Assembly: GCA_964019055.1 (NCBI GenBank)
Contig: OZ025220.1
Coordinates: 7,242,620 to 7,306,619 of the forward strand
Source of the DNA: Anthopleura xanthogrammica
Taxonomy: Eukaryota > Cnidaria > Anthozoa > Actiniaria > Actiniidae
DNA: 64,000 nucleotides
Direction of reading: 5' to 3'
Position 1 is the stretch's first letter. Each line of letters opens with the position of its first letter. The translations under genes were made by a program, and so were the position numbers. Under the pieces are notes generated by a model, which worked only from the letters and a program-made list of their open reading frames with translations, did no database searches and was not told where the DNA came from. Below, one piece after another: positions 11,690 to 22,578 of the stretch.

Positions 11690-12068
11690 AACCCATATTA
11701 TTGGGATCCCTGTGGTGTGTTTGTTCCCCAGTCCTTCTCTGTCTCATCTAGTGTTGGTCAAATCGTGCTTGGCTTTCTTGTTATTTGGGTTGATTTTCCT
11801 GACTGTTTTCTGGTCAACTGATACGTCAGGTAAGTCAGGAATGATGTATTGGGTTGTTTAGTATATATTTGGGGATATATAATGGATATATAGTGGATAT
11901 ATTTCGAGTCATTTGTATGTGCTGCAAGTCAGTACCGTATGTTTCCCACTCATACGAAAACCGCTCTAAATATGCAAGGATAATTCAAAGTACAGTATGA
12001 GAACCCAGTTTTATCGGTTAGTTTGGTATTATTTTAGGGTTCTTAGGGTTGGTTTACTCCCCTTACAA
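11690..12068 (+). promoter_or_regulatory. ZNF4 promoter / 5' untranslated exon block (unit copy 3)
   Basis: Third copy of the conserved upstream block, with donor ACGTCAG|GTAAGT and the untranslated exon ending at 11829. The part before it (10,850-11,520) is the duplicated ZNF downstream flank. It contains an internal repeat of a stretch beginning GGCAAATTGAACTTCA (about 11,092 and 11,313). Confidence 0.6.
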
Positions 12069-12662
12069 TGGACTACTTCGACGATGCGGCGGCCATCTTG
12101 AATCTGAATGAATGAAAATTACTTTTTACGAGATGCCGGGGGTATACGTAGGATCTGATGAAGAAAAAAAACAAATCCTGTGTTTCTCTGGCCCTATCAT
12201 GCTGGTTAAGTGGCAAGCATTTCATTTTTCTAAGTAGTATCATTCATTATTTTCACATCTTGAATCGCAATGCATTATGGGGCGTCCAGGGGGCAAAAGA
12301 AAACAAAAATGTCGGATAAAATATAGAGTTTCGTTTACTTGTCTTTCTTTCGTGTCCATCTTCTTAATTTATCCCTTTTCAAGTTGTCTAGACGTGAAAC
12401 GTTAATATTAATCAATGCCATAAGTGCAACAACAATTTTTCTGTGGGGACCTTCAAGCACAAACTATGCCCCATATTACTTCTATGATTAAACTTAGGAA
12501 TTTCATAAAGTGAACTGAACAGGTTGATTCTTTTTTAAATATTTACATAGTTGTATCCATGCAAGTAGGATGAAATTATCTTTCATCTATAGGAATCAAT
12601 GTCGTCCACCCCACTATTAAAATCACTGCTTGCAAAAAAATTGATTTGATATTTATTTCAGT

Positions 12663-15600
12663 ATGCAGATGGAGTCAGGTGACCACATAAAGAGAGAAGA
12701 AATGGACTCAGATGAATCAGAGTCAGATTGGTTTGGATACGGGTGTAAATCAGGAGAGATTCATTTTTATTACAATGTTAAGACTGGAGAACACAGATGG
12801 AACACAAATTCATCTCGCTCTGAGGTATGTTTATTCATAATTACAACGCGACGAGCAAAAGTATGACCACATTAATTTCAACATATTCACATACTTCTAT
12901 GCAAGGGTTTTTGCTGCAAAATGAACTTTTACTTGCCGTTTTGGTAAAACCAGCCAGCTTTGCATCGAAATGTATCAGTTTCATGTACGAAAGCCCGTGC
13001 ATCGAAGTATGTCAATACCAAAACATTAAGTTGGCTCGATGATAAATAAGACAGTATTTGTTTAATTGTTAATAAAGTAATTATTAAAAAAAAAAAAAAA
13101 AAAAAAAAAAAGTTGGCTCGATGGGATAATCACGGCGCACAAATGTTCAGAAATTTTTTTAAAAAATCATCAAGGTGTTTGTGAAGTTAAGAATATGTTA
13201 GTTACCATAACAAAAAAGTCCAAAAATAGGGCTCATAGTGAACTTTAGTTGACCCAAAATTTTGGTATATCAAATAGTATGATTTTCTTTCAAATTCTTT
13301 CTCATTACTCCAAAGTAATGTACTAACAGATTTAGATAAAATTAGGAACTCAAAACAGGTAAATCGTCTCCTTATCCACAATGTTATTAAATTCTTTTTT
13401 TTTTTTTTTGTTGCAAAAATTCTATGCTTCAAAACTCCAACTTCAAATTTCTTGAAAATGCTCTCACAGATCTTTTCTTCAAATTTTCTGAACCTTGAGC
13501 AAAGTACTCGTCCTCCAAGATATCCAGCGTGATTCAAAAACTTAAGTAAAAAAAATGAGAAAATAGGCAGTAAAGAAAACGCACTACAACTTCACAGGGG
13601 TTTTATATTATTCTGATATCACTAAAAACATACTTATTCGAAAATTTCATCTTTCTCTTACAGCGCGACATGCAAAAGTATGACCAATTTTAATGTATTC
13701 GCATACTTCTATGCACAGGATTTTGATGAGAAGCTGTCTGGTTTTACCAAATAAGGCGTGTAAAGCTCATTTGGCAGCAAAAACCTTGTGCATAGAAGTA
13801 TGCGAATACATTAAAAGTGGTCATACTTTTACGCGTCTCGCTGTAAAGCCTACATCAATTTTTTTCCCCAAAAAATGTTTTTGTCCGCACATTTGCAATT
13901 TGAAGTTGAAAGGTAGCGCACCATGATTATCCCATCGAGCCACCTTAAATGTGGTCATACTTTTGAGTGTCGCACTGTAACTAATCAAACTCTATTGCCC
14001 TACCCTTCTCTGCCCTGCCCTTCATCCTAAGCCTACATGCAGTTTACATAATCATACTGTGATTAGTAAGGACTCTCCTCTATAAACTAAGATTATAAAT
14101 TGAACAGGGATGATTTTAATATTTTTAGTTCTTGTTAATCTAGAACACCATACACAGAGTACAGACCTGTGATGTGCCAGATGTACCAAAGGAACTGTGC
14201 ATTGTGGCTACACAGACTGAAGACTACGGCTGTGTCAATCAATGTACCTCAATGTATGTTGACAATGAAAGACAAATGGAAAATAGAGAGAGTGAAGGCA
14301 ATGAAATAGAAGAAGAAGTAAGCGATGAAGATACCATTGATGTCAATGAAATAGAAGAAGAAGTAAGTGATGAAGATACAACTGATGTCAATGAAATAGA
14401 AGAAGAAATAAACGATGAAGATACAACTGATGTCAATGAAATAGAAGAAGAAATAAACGATGAAGATACAACTGATGTCAATGAAATAGAAGAAGAAGTA
14501 AGCGATGAAGATACAACTGATGTCAATGAAATAAAACAAGAAGTAAGCGATGAAGATACCATTGATGCCAATGAAATAAAACAAGAAGTAAACGACAGTG
14601 ATGTTGACAATAACCTTGATGAAGTTAGTGAAGACTTTGAGATGGATGAGTCATTGAGTACCATAATTACTAAGATGAAAAGAAGCAAGGAGCATGTACA
14701 AAATGTACACCCTCAGCACAAGAGGAATACCAACAGTCATAACTGCCCTTATTGCGGTAGAAAATTTAAGCATAAACATAATCTTGGTCTCCATGTACGA
14801 ACACATACTGGTGAAAAGCCATTTAAATGTTCGTATTGTGATAAGGCATTTACCCAGAAAAGTAATCTCAGTGTTCATCTACGAACACATACTGGTGAAA
14901 AGCCATATGAATGTTCGTATTGTGTTAAGGCGTTTGTACGGAAAGGGGATCTCTGTCGTCATTTACGAACGCATACTGGTGAAAAGCCATTTGAATGCTC
15001 AAAATGTGGCAAGAAATTTGCACACAAAGGTGCACTCGATGGTCATCTAACAAAACATACCGGTGAAAAGCCATTTGGATGTTCACATTGTGTTAAAGCG
15101 TTTATTACTAAAACAAAACTGAATATCCATCTACGAATACATACCGGTGAAAAGCCATATGAATGTTCGTATTGTGATAAGGTATTCACTTACAAAAGTC
15201 ATCTCAATGTCCACCTTCGAACACATACCGGTGAAAAGGGACATGAATGTTGGTATTGTGATAAGGCTTTTGCTTACAAAAGTTGTCTCGATGTCCACCT
15301 TCGAACACATACCGGTGAAAAGCCATATGAATGCTCGTACTGTGACAAGGCATTTATAGGGAAAGGTGCTCTAGATCGTCATCTACGGATTCATACCGGT
15401 GAAAAGCCTTATGAATGTTCGTATTGTTACAAGGCATTTGGAGGGATAAGCAATCTAAGGCTTCATCTAAGAACCCATACTGGTGAAAAGCCATATGAAT
15501 GTTCAAATTGTGACAAGTCATTTTCACAGAAAGGTCACCTTGTCAGTCATCTACGAACACATACCGATGAAAAGCCATATGAATGTTCAAAATGTGGCAA

Positions 15601-15754
15601 TGCATTTACCCAGAAAAGTGTTCTAGTTAACCACCTACGAACACATACTCATGAAAAGCCATTTGAATGTCCAAATTGTGACAAGGCGTTTACACAGAAA
15701 GGTACTCTTTTCAGTCATTTACGAACACATACCGGTGAAAAGCCAGTTAAATGA
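12663..15754 (+). CDS. ZNF4: WW-like domain, acidic/IKQE repeats and 12 C2H2 fingers
   Basis: Exons 12663-12824 and 14144-15754, phase 0 (GAG|GTATGT; TAATCTAG|AAC), about 590 residues. The N-terminus has [14 protein letters not shown], where IKRE fits the sumoylation consensus with acidic flank, then the WW-like module (W, FYYN, TGE, W). Exon 2 has the VATQTED motif, about seven 14-residue acidic repeats (first [10 protein letters not shown] type, last two EIKQEV type), a KMKRSK stretch and 12 fingers. Helix -1/2/3/6 residues: HHNL, QSNV, RGDR, HGAG, TTKI, YSHV, YSCV, GGAR, GSNL, QGHS, QSVN, QGTS. Several fingers have CSKC or CSNC instead of CSYC. Linkers are mostly TGEKP, with TDEKP and THEKP near the end. 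The 1.3-kb intron is enlarged by nested foldback elements. Probable nuclear DNA-binding regulator of unknown target. Confidence 0.85.
12836..13980. mobile_element. Nested foldback element in the ZNF4 intron
   Basis: Outer ends match in inverted orientation: ACAACGCGACGAGCAAAAGT near 12,842 and ACTTTTGAGTGTCGCACTGT near 13,957. A second inverted pair, GGCTCGATGGGATAATCACG (about 13,116) and its counterpart near 13,925, lies inside. Another member of the same family (13659-13845) sits within it. An A-run of about 26 bases is at 13,085-13,110. No coding sequence is present. Confidence 0.6.
13659..13845. mobile_element. Foldback MITE (GCAAAAGTATGACCA family), inner copy
   Basis: The left end TACAGCGCGACATGCAAAAG pairs with the right end CTTTTACGCGTCTCGCTGTA. 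Long subterminal arms include TGTATTCGCATACTTCTATG. TA at both ends is consistent with a TA target duplication. A close relative lies at 31371-31532 in a PSMB4 intron. Confidence 0.8.
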
Positions 15755-16079
15755 TGTTCAAATTGTCAAATAATATTTGAACAGAGAATTAATTCCAATG
15801 TCTATTTCATAGACAACGGCAAACTGGCAAAAAGCTATGATATTTGCTTCTCATAGTAATCAGTCTATTACCAACAGCAATTGATAAATACTATTATTAT
15901 ATGAAATAGAGTGTGATATTGAGTGACATCAAAATGATAAAATTGATATCCCCACTCCCACCAGTGGCCAGTGGGGATACGATTTATATCAACACTGGTG
16001 GTGACAAATTTCGACTTTTTGCTCAGCTTCTCAAATTCTCAATTATTTTTCATTGAAGATTTCATATAATAAACAGAAC

Positions 16080-16214
16080 ATTACATGGCCGCTTGGAGAT
16101 ACGAATTTTATCTTCTCGTGCTGATATTATCTTTCACTCGTTCGCTGCACTCACTCGTGAGAGATAACATCAACACTCGAAGATAAAATTCGTATCTCCG
16201 CGCGACCATGTAAT
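16080..16214. repeat. Foldback element in the ZNF4 3' region
   Basis: ATTACATGG at the left and CCATGTAAT at the right enclose long complementary arms (GGAGATACGAATTTTATCTT and its complement) around a short centre. It is inserted in a flank otherwise homologous to the 3' regions of the other ZNF copies. Confidence 0.8.
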
Positions 16215-16319
16215 ATCCTATATATACAACTACTATCTACAAATCTTCAAAAAAAATACTATCTACAAATTATATTATGTTGATTTTATAGTTTTTGATA
16301 TTTTTGCAAAAAGTTGATA

Positions 16320-16783
16320 CTTAGGGACTGGTCACAAAGTAAAGGGGGGGTGGGCCAGCAAAAACAGGGGGTGGGCCACATAATTTGAGCTCCTTGAAAG
16401 GGATGGGCCATCTATACACGCATCAAGAGTTCCGCGCTACTGCTTTAAGCGCATGCTCAGGGGATTAAAAAGTGGGATAATGTTTTGTAAAATATGCTAT
16501 ATTTTAGTTGTATCTTTCTTGTCAAGCACAATTTTCACTAAATTTTTAAAATCGCGTACCGTACCGTTAAGCGAATTCTGAATCAAATATACCGAAAAAT
16601 ATCATCCCACTTTTTAATCCCCTGAGCATGCGCTTAGAGCAGTAGCGCGGAGCTCTTGACGCGTGTATAAAATAGAACATCTAACATTTATGCGATTTTG
16701 CTTAAAAACTTGGGGTGGGTCATGCAGTTTTGCCGGCTCAGCCCTGCCCCCCCCCCCCCCCTACTTTATGACCTGTCCCTTAA
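16320..16783. mobile_element. TIR element containing an inner palindrome
   Basis: The outer ends CTTAGGGACTGGTCACAAAG and CTTTATGACCTGTCCCTTAA are complementary with few mismatches. Inside, 16412-16669 is a second, longer palindrome (TATACACGC...AAGAG and complement, plus GCATGCTCAGGGGATTAAAA and complement). It interrupts the ZNF-type 3' flank between TTGATA and AGATAT. A C-run of about 16 lies near the right end. Confidence 0.7.
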
Positions 16784-16859
16784 GATATCCCTTACATCAA
16801 CTCTTGGAAACTTATTTTCCATAAATTAATATAATTATGATAATGATTTAGACATATAT

Positions 16860-17900
16860 AGCGGCCTTTAATTTCTATATGGATATAATCAAAGGCGCTT
16901 TACAATCATGAGAGGTGGTTAGTAAAGGTTCAAAGGTTTTTATTAACCACATATACACAAAAGATAAAATCGTCATTTTGGACCTTGAATTTTGTTTTGG
17001 AGATGTAGCCCTAAATCTGTGAATACAACAAGTGAAATCAGAAGAAGGAAACTTGAACACGGCGTGAAAAGGTTTGGGGCTGTACTGCTGACGTTTCGGA
17101 TGTTTTAATTTAATCCGTCGTAGTAAAAGTCATTATCAGCCTCCTCTTAGGTAGCCTCCTTTGCAGACGTTCTTAGGGTCGTCACGTCGTTTTTAATCTT
17201 CTTCTTTCTTTTTGTACGTTTGCGCGAATAAATATAAATTACCCTTTTACACTCCTTTTAGCAAACATTTTGTCGCGATCACTGATAAGGGTTTGCTGGA
17301 CGTCATTCAAAGAGTTGCCATGACAACAAGCCTCGGGGAAACCCATTCGATCCTCGCGTGTTGGAGTGATTTTATTTACTTTGCTCGTTAAATCATAAGT
17401 ACATAATAATACACAGTAGCAGTAGTAGTAGACAATGATTATTCCAGTTTTGTTGTTATTTTTGTTTTTGTTTTTTACCTTGCATGACTTTTAGGTACTA
17501 ATTGAGATTTGTCGCAAGCCAAAAAAATCCCTGAGAACAACTGGTTTTTTCGTAAGCGGAAGTCTCGATACCTTATTAGGACCTATTAAACCACGCGACA
17601 CTACTCTTTATACTGTGTGCATCTCTTAACGGCTTCTATTCGGTACGAGTGGTCCTCCAAGTACGACATTCAAAACAGACTATCAACCAAGCTAAGCAAG
17701 CGTTTTTCTCGGAAGAAGGAAAGATTGAGACGATATCAAAACTGAGGTGAAAGAAGTAATCCAGTTTGAAAGGTGATATTGAGGATTGCCACTTCTTTCA
17801 TGCATCCATGCACTTTGATCAAACATGATTTTTTTCTTTTCGATTTTTTTTCGTCCGTTAATTCTGAGACACTGTATTAGACATGTGTTGAATGAAAATA
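16860..17900. other. Noncoding stretch before the fibrinogen-like gene
   Basis: 16,860-16,905 has TATAGCGGCC...AAAGGCGCTTTACA words typical of retroelement 3' ends. The rest shows no coding sequence. A possible donor (ACTGAG|GTGAAAG, 17,741) could close an untranslated exon of the gene at 18407, because that gene's ATG sits one base after an AG acceptor-like pyrimidine tract. Confidence 0.35.
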
Positions 17901-17924
17901 TATACGACTAAAGTTGGGTATAAG

Positions 17925-18119
17925 TACCTTGTTATAGGAAATTAACGCTCCACGAAATTAAACGTATTGAAAATACTTCCAAATGAAGAAAATTATCGCG
18001 AAAAACAAGCCAAAATTTCCATTTAAATGAAATTAACGGTACTTAATCATAAGTAACGCGATTTTTTGAAATTTGTGTTAACTTCATTCCTGGAGCGTTA
18101 ATTTCCTCAGTATAAGGTA
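17925..18119. repeat. Foldback element with GGAAATTAACGCTCCA arms
   Basis: TACCTTGTTATAGGAAATTA plus ACGCTCCA at the left is mirrored by TGGAGCGT then TAATTTCCTCAGTATAAGGTA at the right. It lies about 290 bp upstream of the fibrinogen-like gene. Confidence 0.75.
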
Positions 18120-18406
18120 TTTCTCAGTTTTCCGCTTCAAGTTATTAACCATGATTAGCAAAAGTTTTTAAGAATATGAATCGAACGGGGAATCGAATAA
18201 AGCAAAATTTCTTTCTTCCTTTCTTTTTGTTTTAATTCTATCCTCATTCCCAGGGAATGCTATCTGCTATGTTTTTAAAATAAATTTATGTGAAATAACG
18301 TTCGATAATGCTGACCATAAGAATAAAAATACATTCGTTCGTTAAGGTGCTAAAATGTTTACGGTAATAGATCATAATGTCTTTCAAACTTGTTTTCGTT
18401 TCTCAG

Positions 18407-19629
18407 ATGAATTCTTCATTTGCTCTCATCGCACTGTGCACTGTTCTGCTGTGGAGCTCGAGTCATGCTTATTGTGGACAAGAAACGGTAATATAAATAA
18501 ATAAGACGAACGCACACAGAACACACAAATACAGATTTGATAAATCTGATTATATTTAAGAACCTATATGTAGCAGGAAAAAAGTCGATCACACCGACAC
18601 TCCTACGACCTCCTAATCAAAAATCAAATGGTCCGTCCCTTAGTGTAAAGCGTCCATTGGCAGTGCACGTGTTGGTTTACAAGCCTGCAATATATAAACT
18701 TAAATTTAAGCTCCTTTTGCACATCTGAGTTTTCGCAGATGTCATGCATTTGAAGTAATAATCTTAACGGCTCTAAAACCTGACTGGCCATGGCCATGGG
18801 TAAAAGGCATAGCTTGCGGTAGGCTGGGGAGGGGTATGGGTAGGTGAAGGGTGAAGAGGGACCCCCTAGAGCAGCTTGCCACTGGTACAACAAAAATTAA
18901 TTCAAGGTTTTGCATTAGTATCCCAGGAGTTGTGAAACTCTACCAAGGCACTCAGTAAGCGGTGTGTACAAGATCCAGCCTATTCCTGATATTGACCCCA
19001 TCGAGGTGTACTGTGAGATGGCAATCCGTGGCGGTGGCTTCACCTTCCTTCCCCGCAGCCTCACCAGATCACCCCACGCCTCGCGAATAGTCAGGGCTTT
19101 ATTCCTTGACAAGAAGAACGTTCTGCTCAAGTTACAGAAGAAAATCGACCGCAGTGAGGCATACACCCTGATCCAACCCCATCCGGCTTTTGCCAGAACT
19201 AATTTCAGAGTGCTGGTGAACAGTTTTTCAGGTTACACTACTCCACAGAACGCCTTCATGAAAGAGTACATCTTTCTTGGCATCATTCCAGCATCAGCCG
19301 TCAGGAACAACAAAATCCAAGGCTTTAAAGCCAACGGGCACACGATCCAGTTCAAAAACTGTGGCAGAAACCCCAACAGCTTGTTTGCGTTCATGCCAAA
19401 CCACAATCTGCAGAACCCAAGTGGCTTCCATCCGAATCTGGTTTACGAGAGATCTGGTGTGGCGGTGAACTGGCGTTCCAAGGCTATCCCCATCACCAAT
19501 CCTGACCGCATCATGCCCAACCAATTCTTCTTCCTGACGGAGCTGCACTTTGGAGGCTGTGGCTGCTACACCTCAAGCAACCGCTGGAACAAGTACGGCT
19601 ATCACGCTACTGCTATAGGAATCCGCTAA
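18407..19629 (+). CDS. Secreted protein with fibrinogen-like N-terminal motif
   Basis: Two exons, 18407-18487 and 18919-19629, phase 0 (ACG|GTAATA; TGCATTAG|TAT), about 263 residues. Exon 1 is a signal peptide: MNSSFALIALCTVLLWSSSH then AYCGQET. Exon 2 opens SCETLPRHSVSGVYKIQP and continues VYCEMAIRGGGFTFLP, the pattern that starts fibrinogen-related domains (SGVYxIxP, vYCdM, GGGFT). After that the sequence departs from a canonical FReD and ends with a Cys-rich stretch (HFGGCGCYTSSNRW). I recognise the layout as a family common in anthozoans but know no assigned function. Secretion is well supported; a ligand or matrix role is inference. The 3' end has AATAAA at 19758-19763. No homologous neighbour is in the window. 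Confidence 0.8.
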
Positions 19630-19757
19630 GACCGAACTGTCTGTCTCCCTCTTGGCCTAGGTCATAGGTAGATTTGACACAGGGAGCCCATCCTCGATCT
19701 TTGTAAGCTAAAAATCATGTAAGCTAAAAGAGCGTAAAAAAGCAAACATAAGGTGAT

Positions 19758-19763
19758 AATAAA
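19758..19763 (+). promoter_or_regulatory. poly(A) signal of the fibrinogen-like gene
   Basis: AATAAA 129 bp after the stop, followed by a T/G-rich stretch (TTCGTCTGTTGACATTAAATG). Confidence 0.65.
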
Positions 19764-19983
19764 GTTAATTCGTCTGTTGACATTAAATGTGCGTGTCTCT
19801 AGCTATTTTTAGCGGGAATGGGGTGGGTGGATAAGAGGTAAACGAGTGTCTTGCTTGGGCTTCCTGTGGTAAAACTCTTCGAAACGCATGATTACATGAC
19901 ATGCTGACTGACTTTTACATTTCTTTTACATCACATCTGCGTAGATCTAAATTCGGGTGGGGAAAGTCCCTACAACAAATGGG

Positions 19984-21560
19984 TTTCCTATTCTCAGGAG
20001 ATTGAAATTCTTTTGTTTTGTCCTCCAAATGAGCTGCTTTGACGTCAGGTGCAATGTTTTATTTCAGACATACTTCCGGTATATTTGACATCCGGTCTTA
20101 CTGGGAATGCATCCAAACGAGGCTCAGCATCAATAAATCGAAACACATTCATTTATTTTCGTTTTCTAGGAAAAACAAAAGATTTTTTTGAGATAAATGA
20201 ATCTGTTGCTTTCGATTTGTCCGTAAAATAACTAAAAAAAAACCCAAACTTCAGTTCATCTTTGGAGCAAATTCAAACCGAGTCAAGGGTACAAAGAATA
20301 TTTGTATTGAATGTCACCAACTGTTTCAGCCCAGAACTGAAGGTAAGGCTCTTTGTTTTGACATATTTACTCATTATGATTTCCGCCTAATTCTCTTATT
20401 ATACTTGATATTCTACACATGAATATATGTGGCACATATTTTTTTATTCTAATGCCGTATCTCTCGACAAAAAAATCGTTCTCAAAAGATACTTTATGAA
20501 TGAAATAAAGCTTGAGTTATGCTTCAATTTTGTTTCTTTTCCAATGAAATTAAGCTTTATTAACGTTTGTAATGTAAATAAATTACTCATTCCAAATATT
20601 TAGCATTTTAGGACTTTTCTATATATTATTTTCCGTCTTCCAGAATCAATACGATTCAAAGATTCTACTAAAAATATTGATTAAATGTAATAGTCAGCCC
20701 TCGTGAATATCACACGACCACCATTACTCAGGCGTATCGTATCATTCGTATTGACATACTTTAAAAACATCGAACGAGGCCAAATCGGGAAAATTACAGT
20801 TATTTAATCATTAATGCATTTATTTTGAGAGTCACATGCGTTAATAATTATACCAGCGGATGTGTTAACACCTCTTTACTGTGCAATGTTTTCCTATTTC
20901 AGACCACATGTCATTATTCCCTAGAGCATCATTTGTTTATTTAATGGTTGCACATGATGAGAAGGAGAATAAATATGAATACAACTCAAACAAAGAATCT
21001 TGTTCTTATGAATGACTTGTGAGAAAATATTATGACCAAGCTACAGTAGGTTAAGATCATGCAGGCATTACAATGGTTGAATGATTATGATATATTGTCA
21101 TAAGGAAAACTGCAGACCAAGCCAAGCCTAGCATTGGCTAGTTGTATATATACCAGTGCTTCTTGAGGTTTGTCTACCATATACAGTTTTTACTCTGGTG
21201 CACATACATGAGTGTATGTACGTTCTGGTGGCATAAGTGGTCTATTTTTTATGTGAGCCCGTGCACGTGATCATTCTCTCATGATCATGACCAGTATAGA
21301 TGTTGCTTGTTTGTCTTTTGTTGACTATCACAAAATGTCAGGTATATATGATACAGTCTTTTAAAAGGTCAAGTAATTTCTAAAATTCGGGGCAATTTCT
21401 ATTCTCCTCTATTCTTTTATTTGAATATTTATATTATAGTCAATTTTTATAATCAGTTTTTAACTTAAATTATATACATGTATATGTGTTTATTAATACT
21501 TATTGTAGTTTAGGATTAGGAGGCAAAGAGCCATTTATGGATGTACTCTTAATAAATCAT
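19984..21560. other. Noncoding spacer with repeat fragments
   Basis: 19,984-20,056 is half of a dispersed foldback family (TCCTCCAAATGAGCTGCTTT, also near 22,850, 25,970, 26,470 and 48,840). About 20,895-20,985 carries a fragment of a second family (TTTCAGACCACATGTCATT, also near 33,850 and 47,575). No coding sequence is seen. Confidence 0.5.
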
Positions 21561-21782
21561 TTTAGTATAAATACAAAGGTGATTATACAAAATCGCGCGC
21601 TCTGATTGGTTTTCTATCTCGGATTATCAGCCGATAATCACCTTTTCGGACAAAATGGCTGTCAGCGTGACCGTCGCGCTTTTAAAAAATAAAATATTTT
21701 CACTTTCAATGTTGTTTCTTTCTTTCTTTTTTGAAATAATCACCTTTTTATTTATACTAAAACAATTATTCACCTCAAGCTC

Positions 21783-21854
21783 AGTGATTATCGATGAATA
21801 TTTACCTCGCAGCTCGAAGACTCGCCGCTCGGTAAATATTCATCGATAATCACT
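21783..21854. repeat. Perfect 24-bp inverted repeat
   Basis: AGTGATTATCGATGAATATT plus TACC at 21783-21806 is exactly mirrored at 21831-21854. It is followed by a small TTCGCCTTCGGCGAA palindrome and is probably the end of a larger foldback beginning near 21,570 (GGTGATTAT words). Confidence 0.8.
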
Positions 21855-21893
21855 TCGCCTTCGGCGAATAACTGCTAAATAATAATAATAATA

Positions 21894-21927
<34 letters not shown>

Positions 21928-21977
21928 TAAGTATATATATTCACCAAACTGTGTATATGTTCATATATTTTTCACTA

Positions 21978-22505
21978 TCCATCCATCCATCCATCCATCC
22001 ATCCATCCATCCATCCATCCATCCATCCATCCATCCATCCATCCATCCATCCATCCATCCATCCATCCATCCATCCATCCATCCATCCATCCATCCATCC
22101 ATCCATCCATCCATCCATCCATCCATTCCATCCATCCATCCATCCATCCATCCATCCATCCATCCATCCATCCATCCATTCCATCCATCCATCCATTCCA
22201 TCCATCCATCCATCCATCCATCAATTCGTCAATCTGTCAATCCATCCAGTTATGCTTCCATCCACTCATGCATCCATCCATCCATGCATCCATGCATCCA
22301 TCAATCCGTCAATCCATCCATTTATGCTTCCATCCACTCATGCATCCATCCATCCATGCATCCATCCATGCATCCATCCATCCGTCAATCCATCCATTTA
22401 TGCTTCCATCCACTCATGCATCCATCTATCCATGCATCCATCAATCTGTCAATCCATCCATTTATGCTTCCATCCACTCATGCACCCATCTATCCAATCA
22501 TACAT
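21978..22505. repeat. (ATCC)n microsatellite with degenerate tail
   Basis: A near-perfect ATCC array runs to about 22,220. It continues as longer imperfect units (about 63-65 bp, containing TTATGCTTCCATCCACTCAT) to 22,505. It ends about 75 bp before the Rab start codon. Confidence 0.95.
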
Positions 22506-22578
22506 TCGTGGTTTTAATTCATACCTTAGGACATATATATCTTGCTTTTTTTCAGGAAAAACTTCATCCTATAAAACA

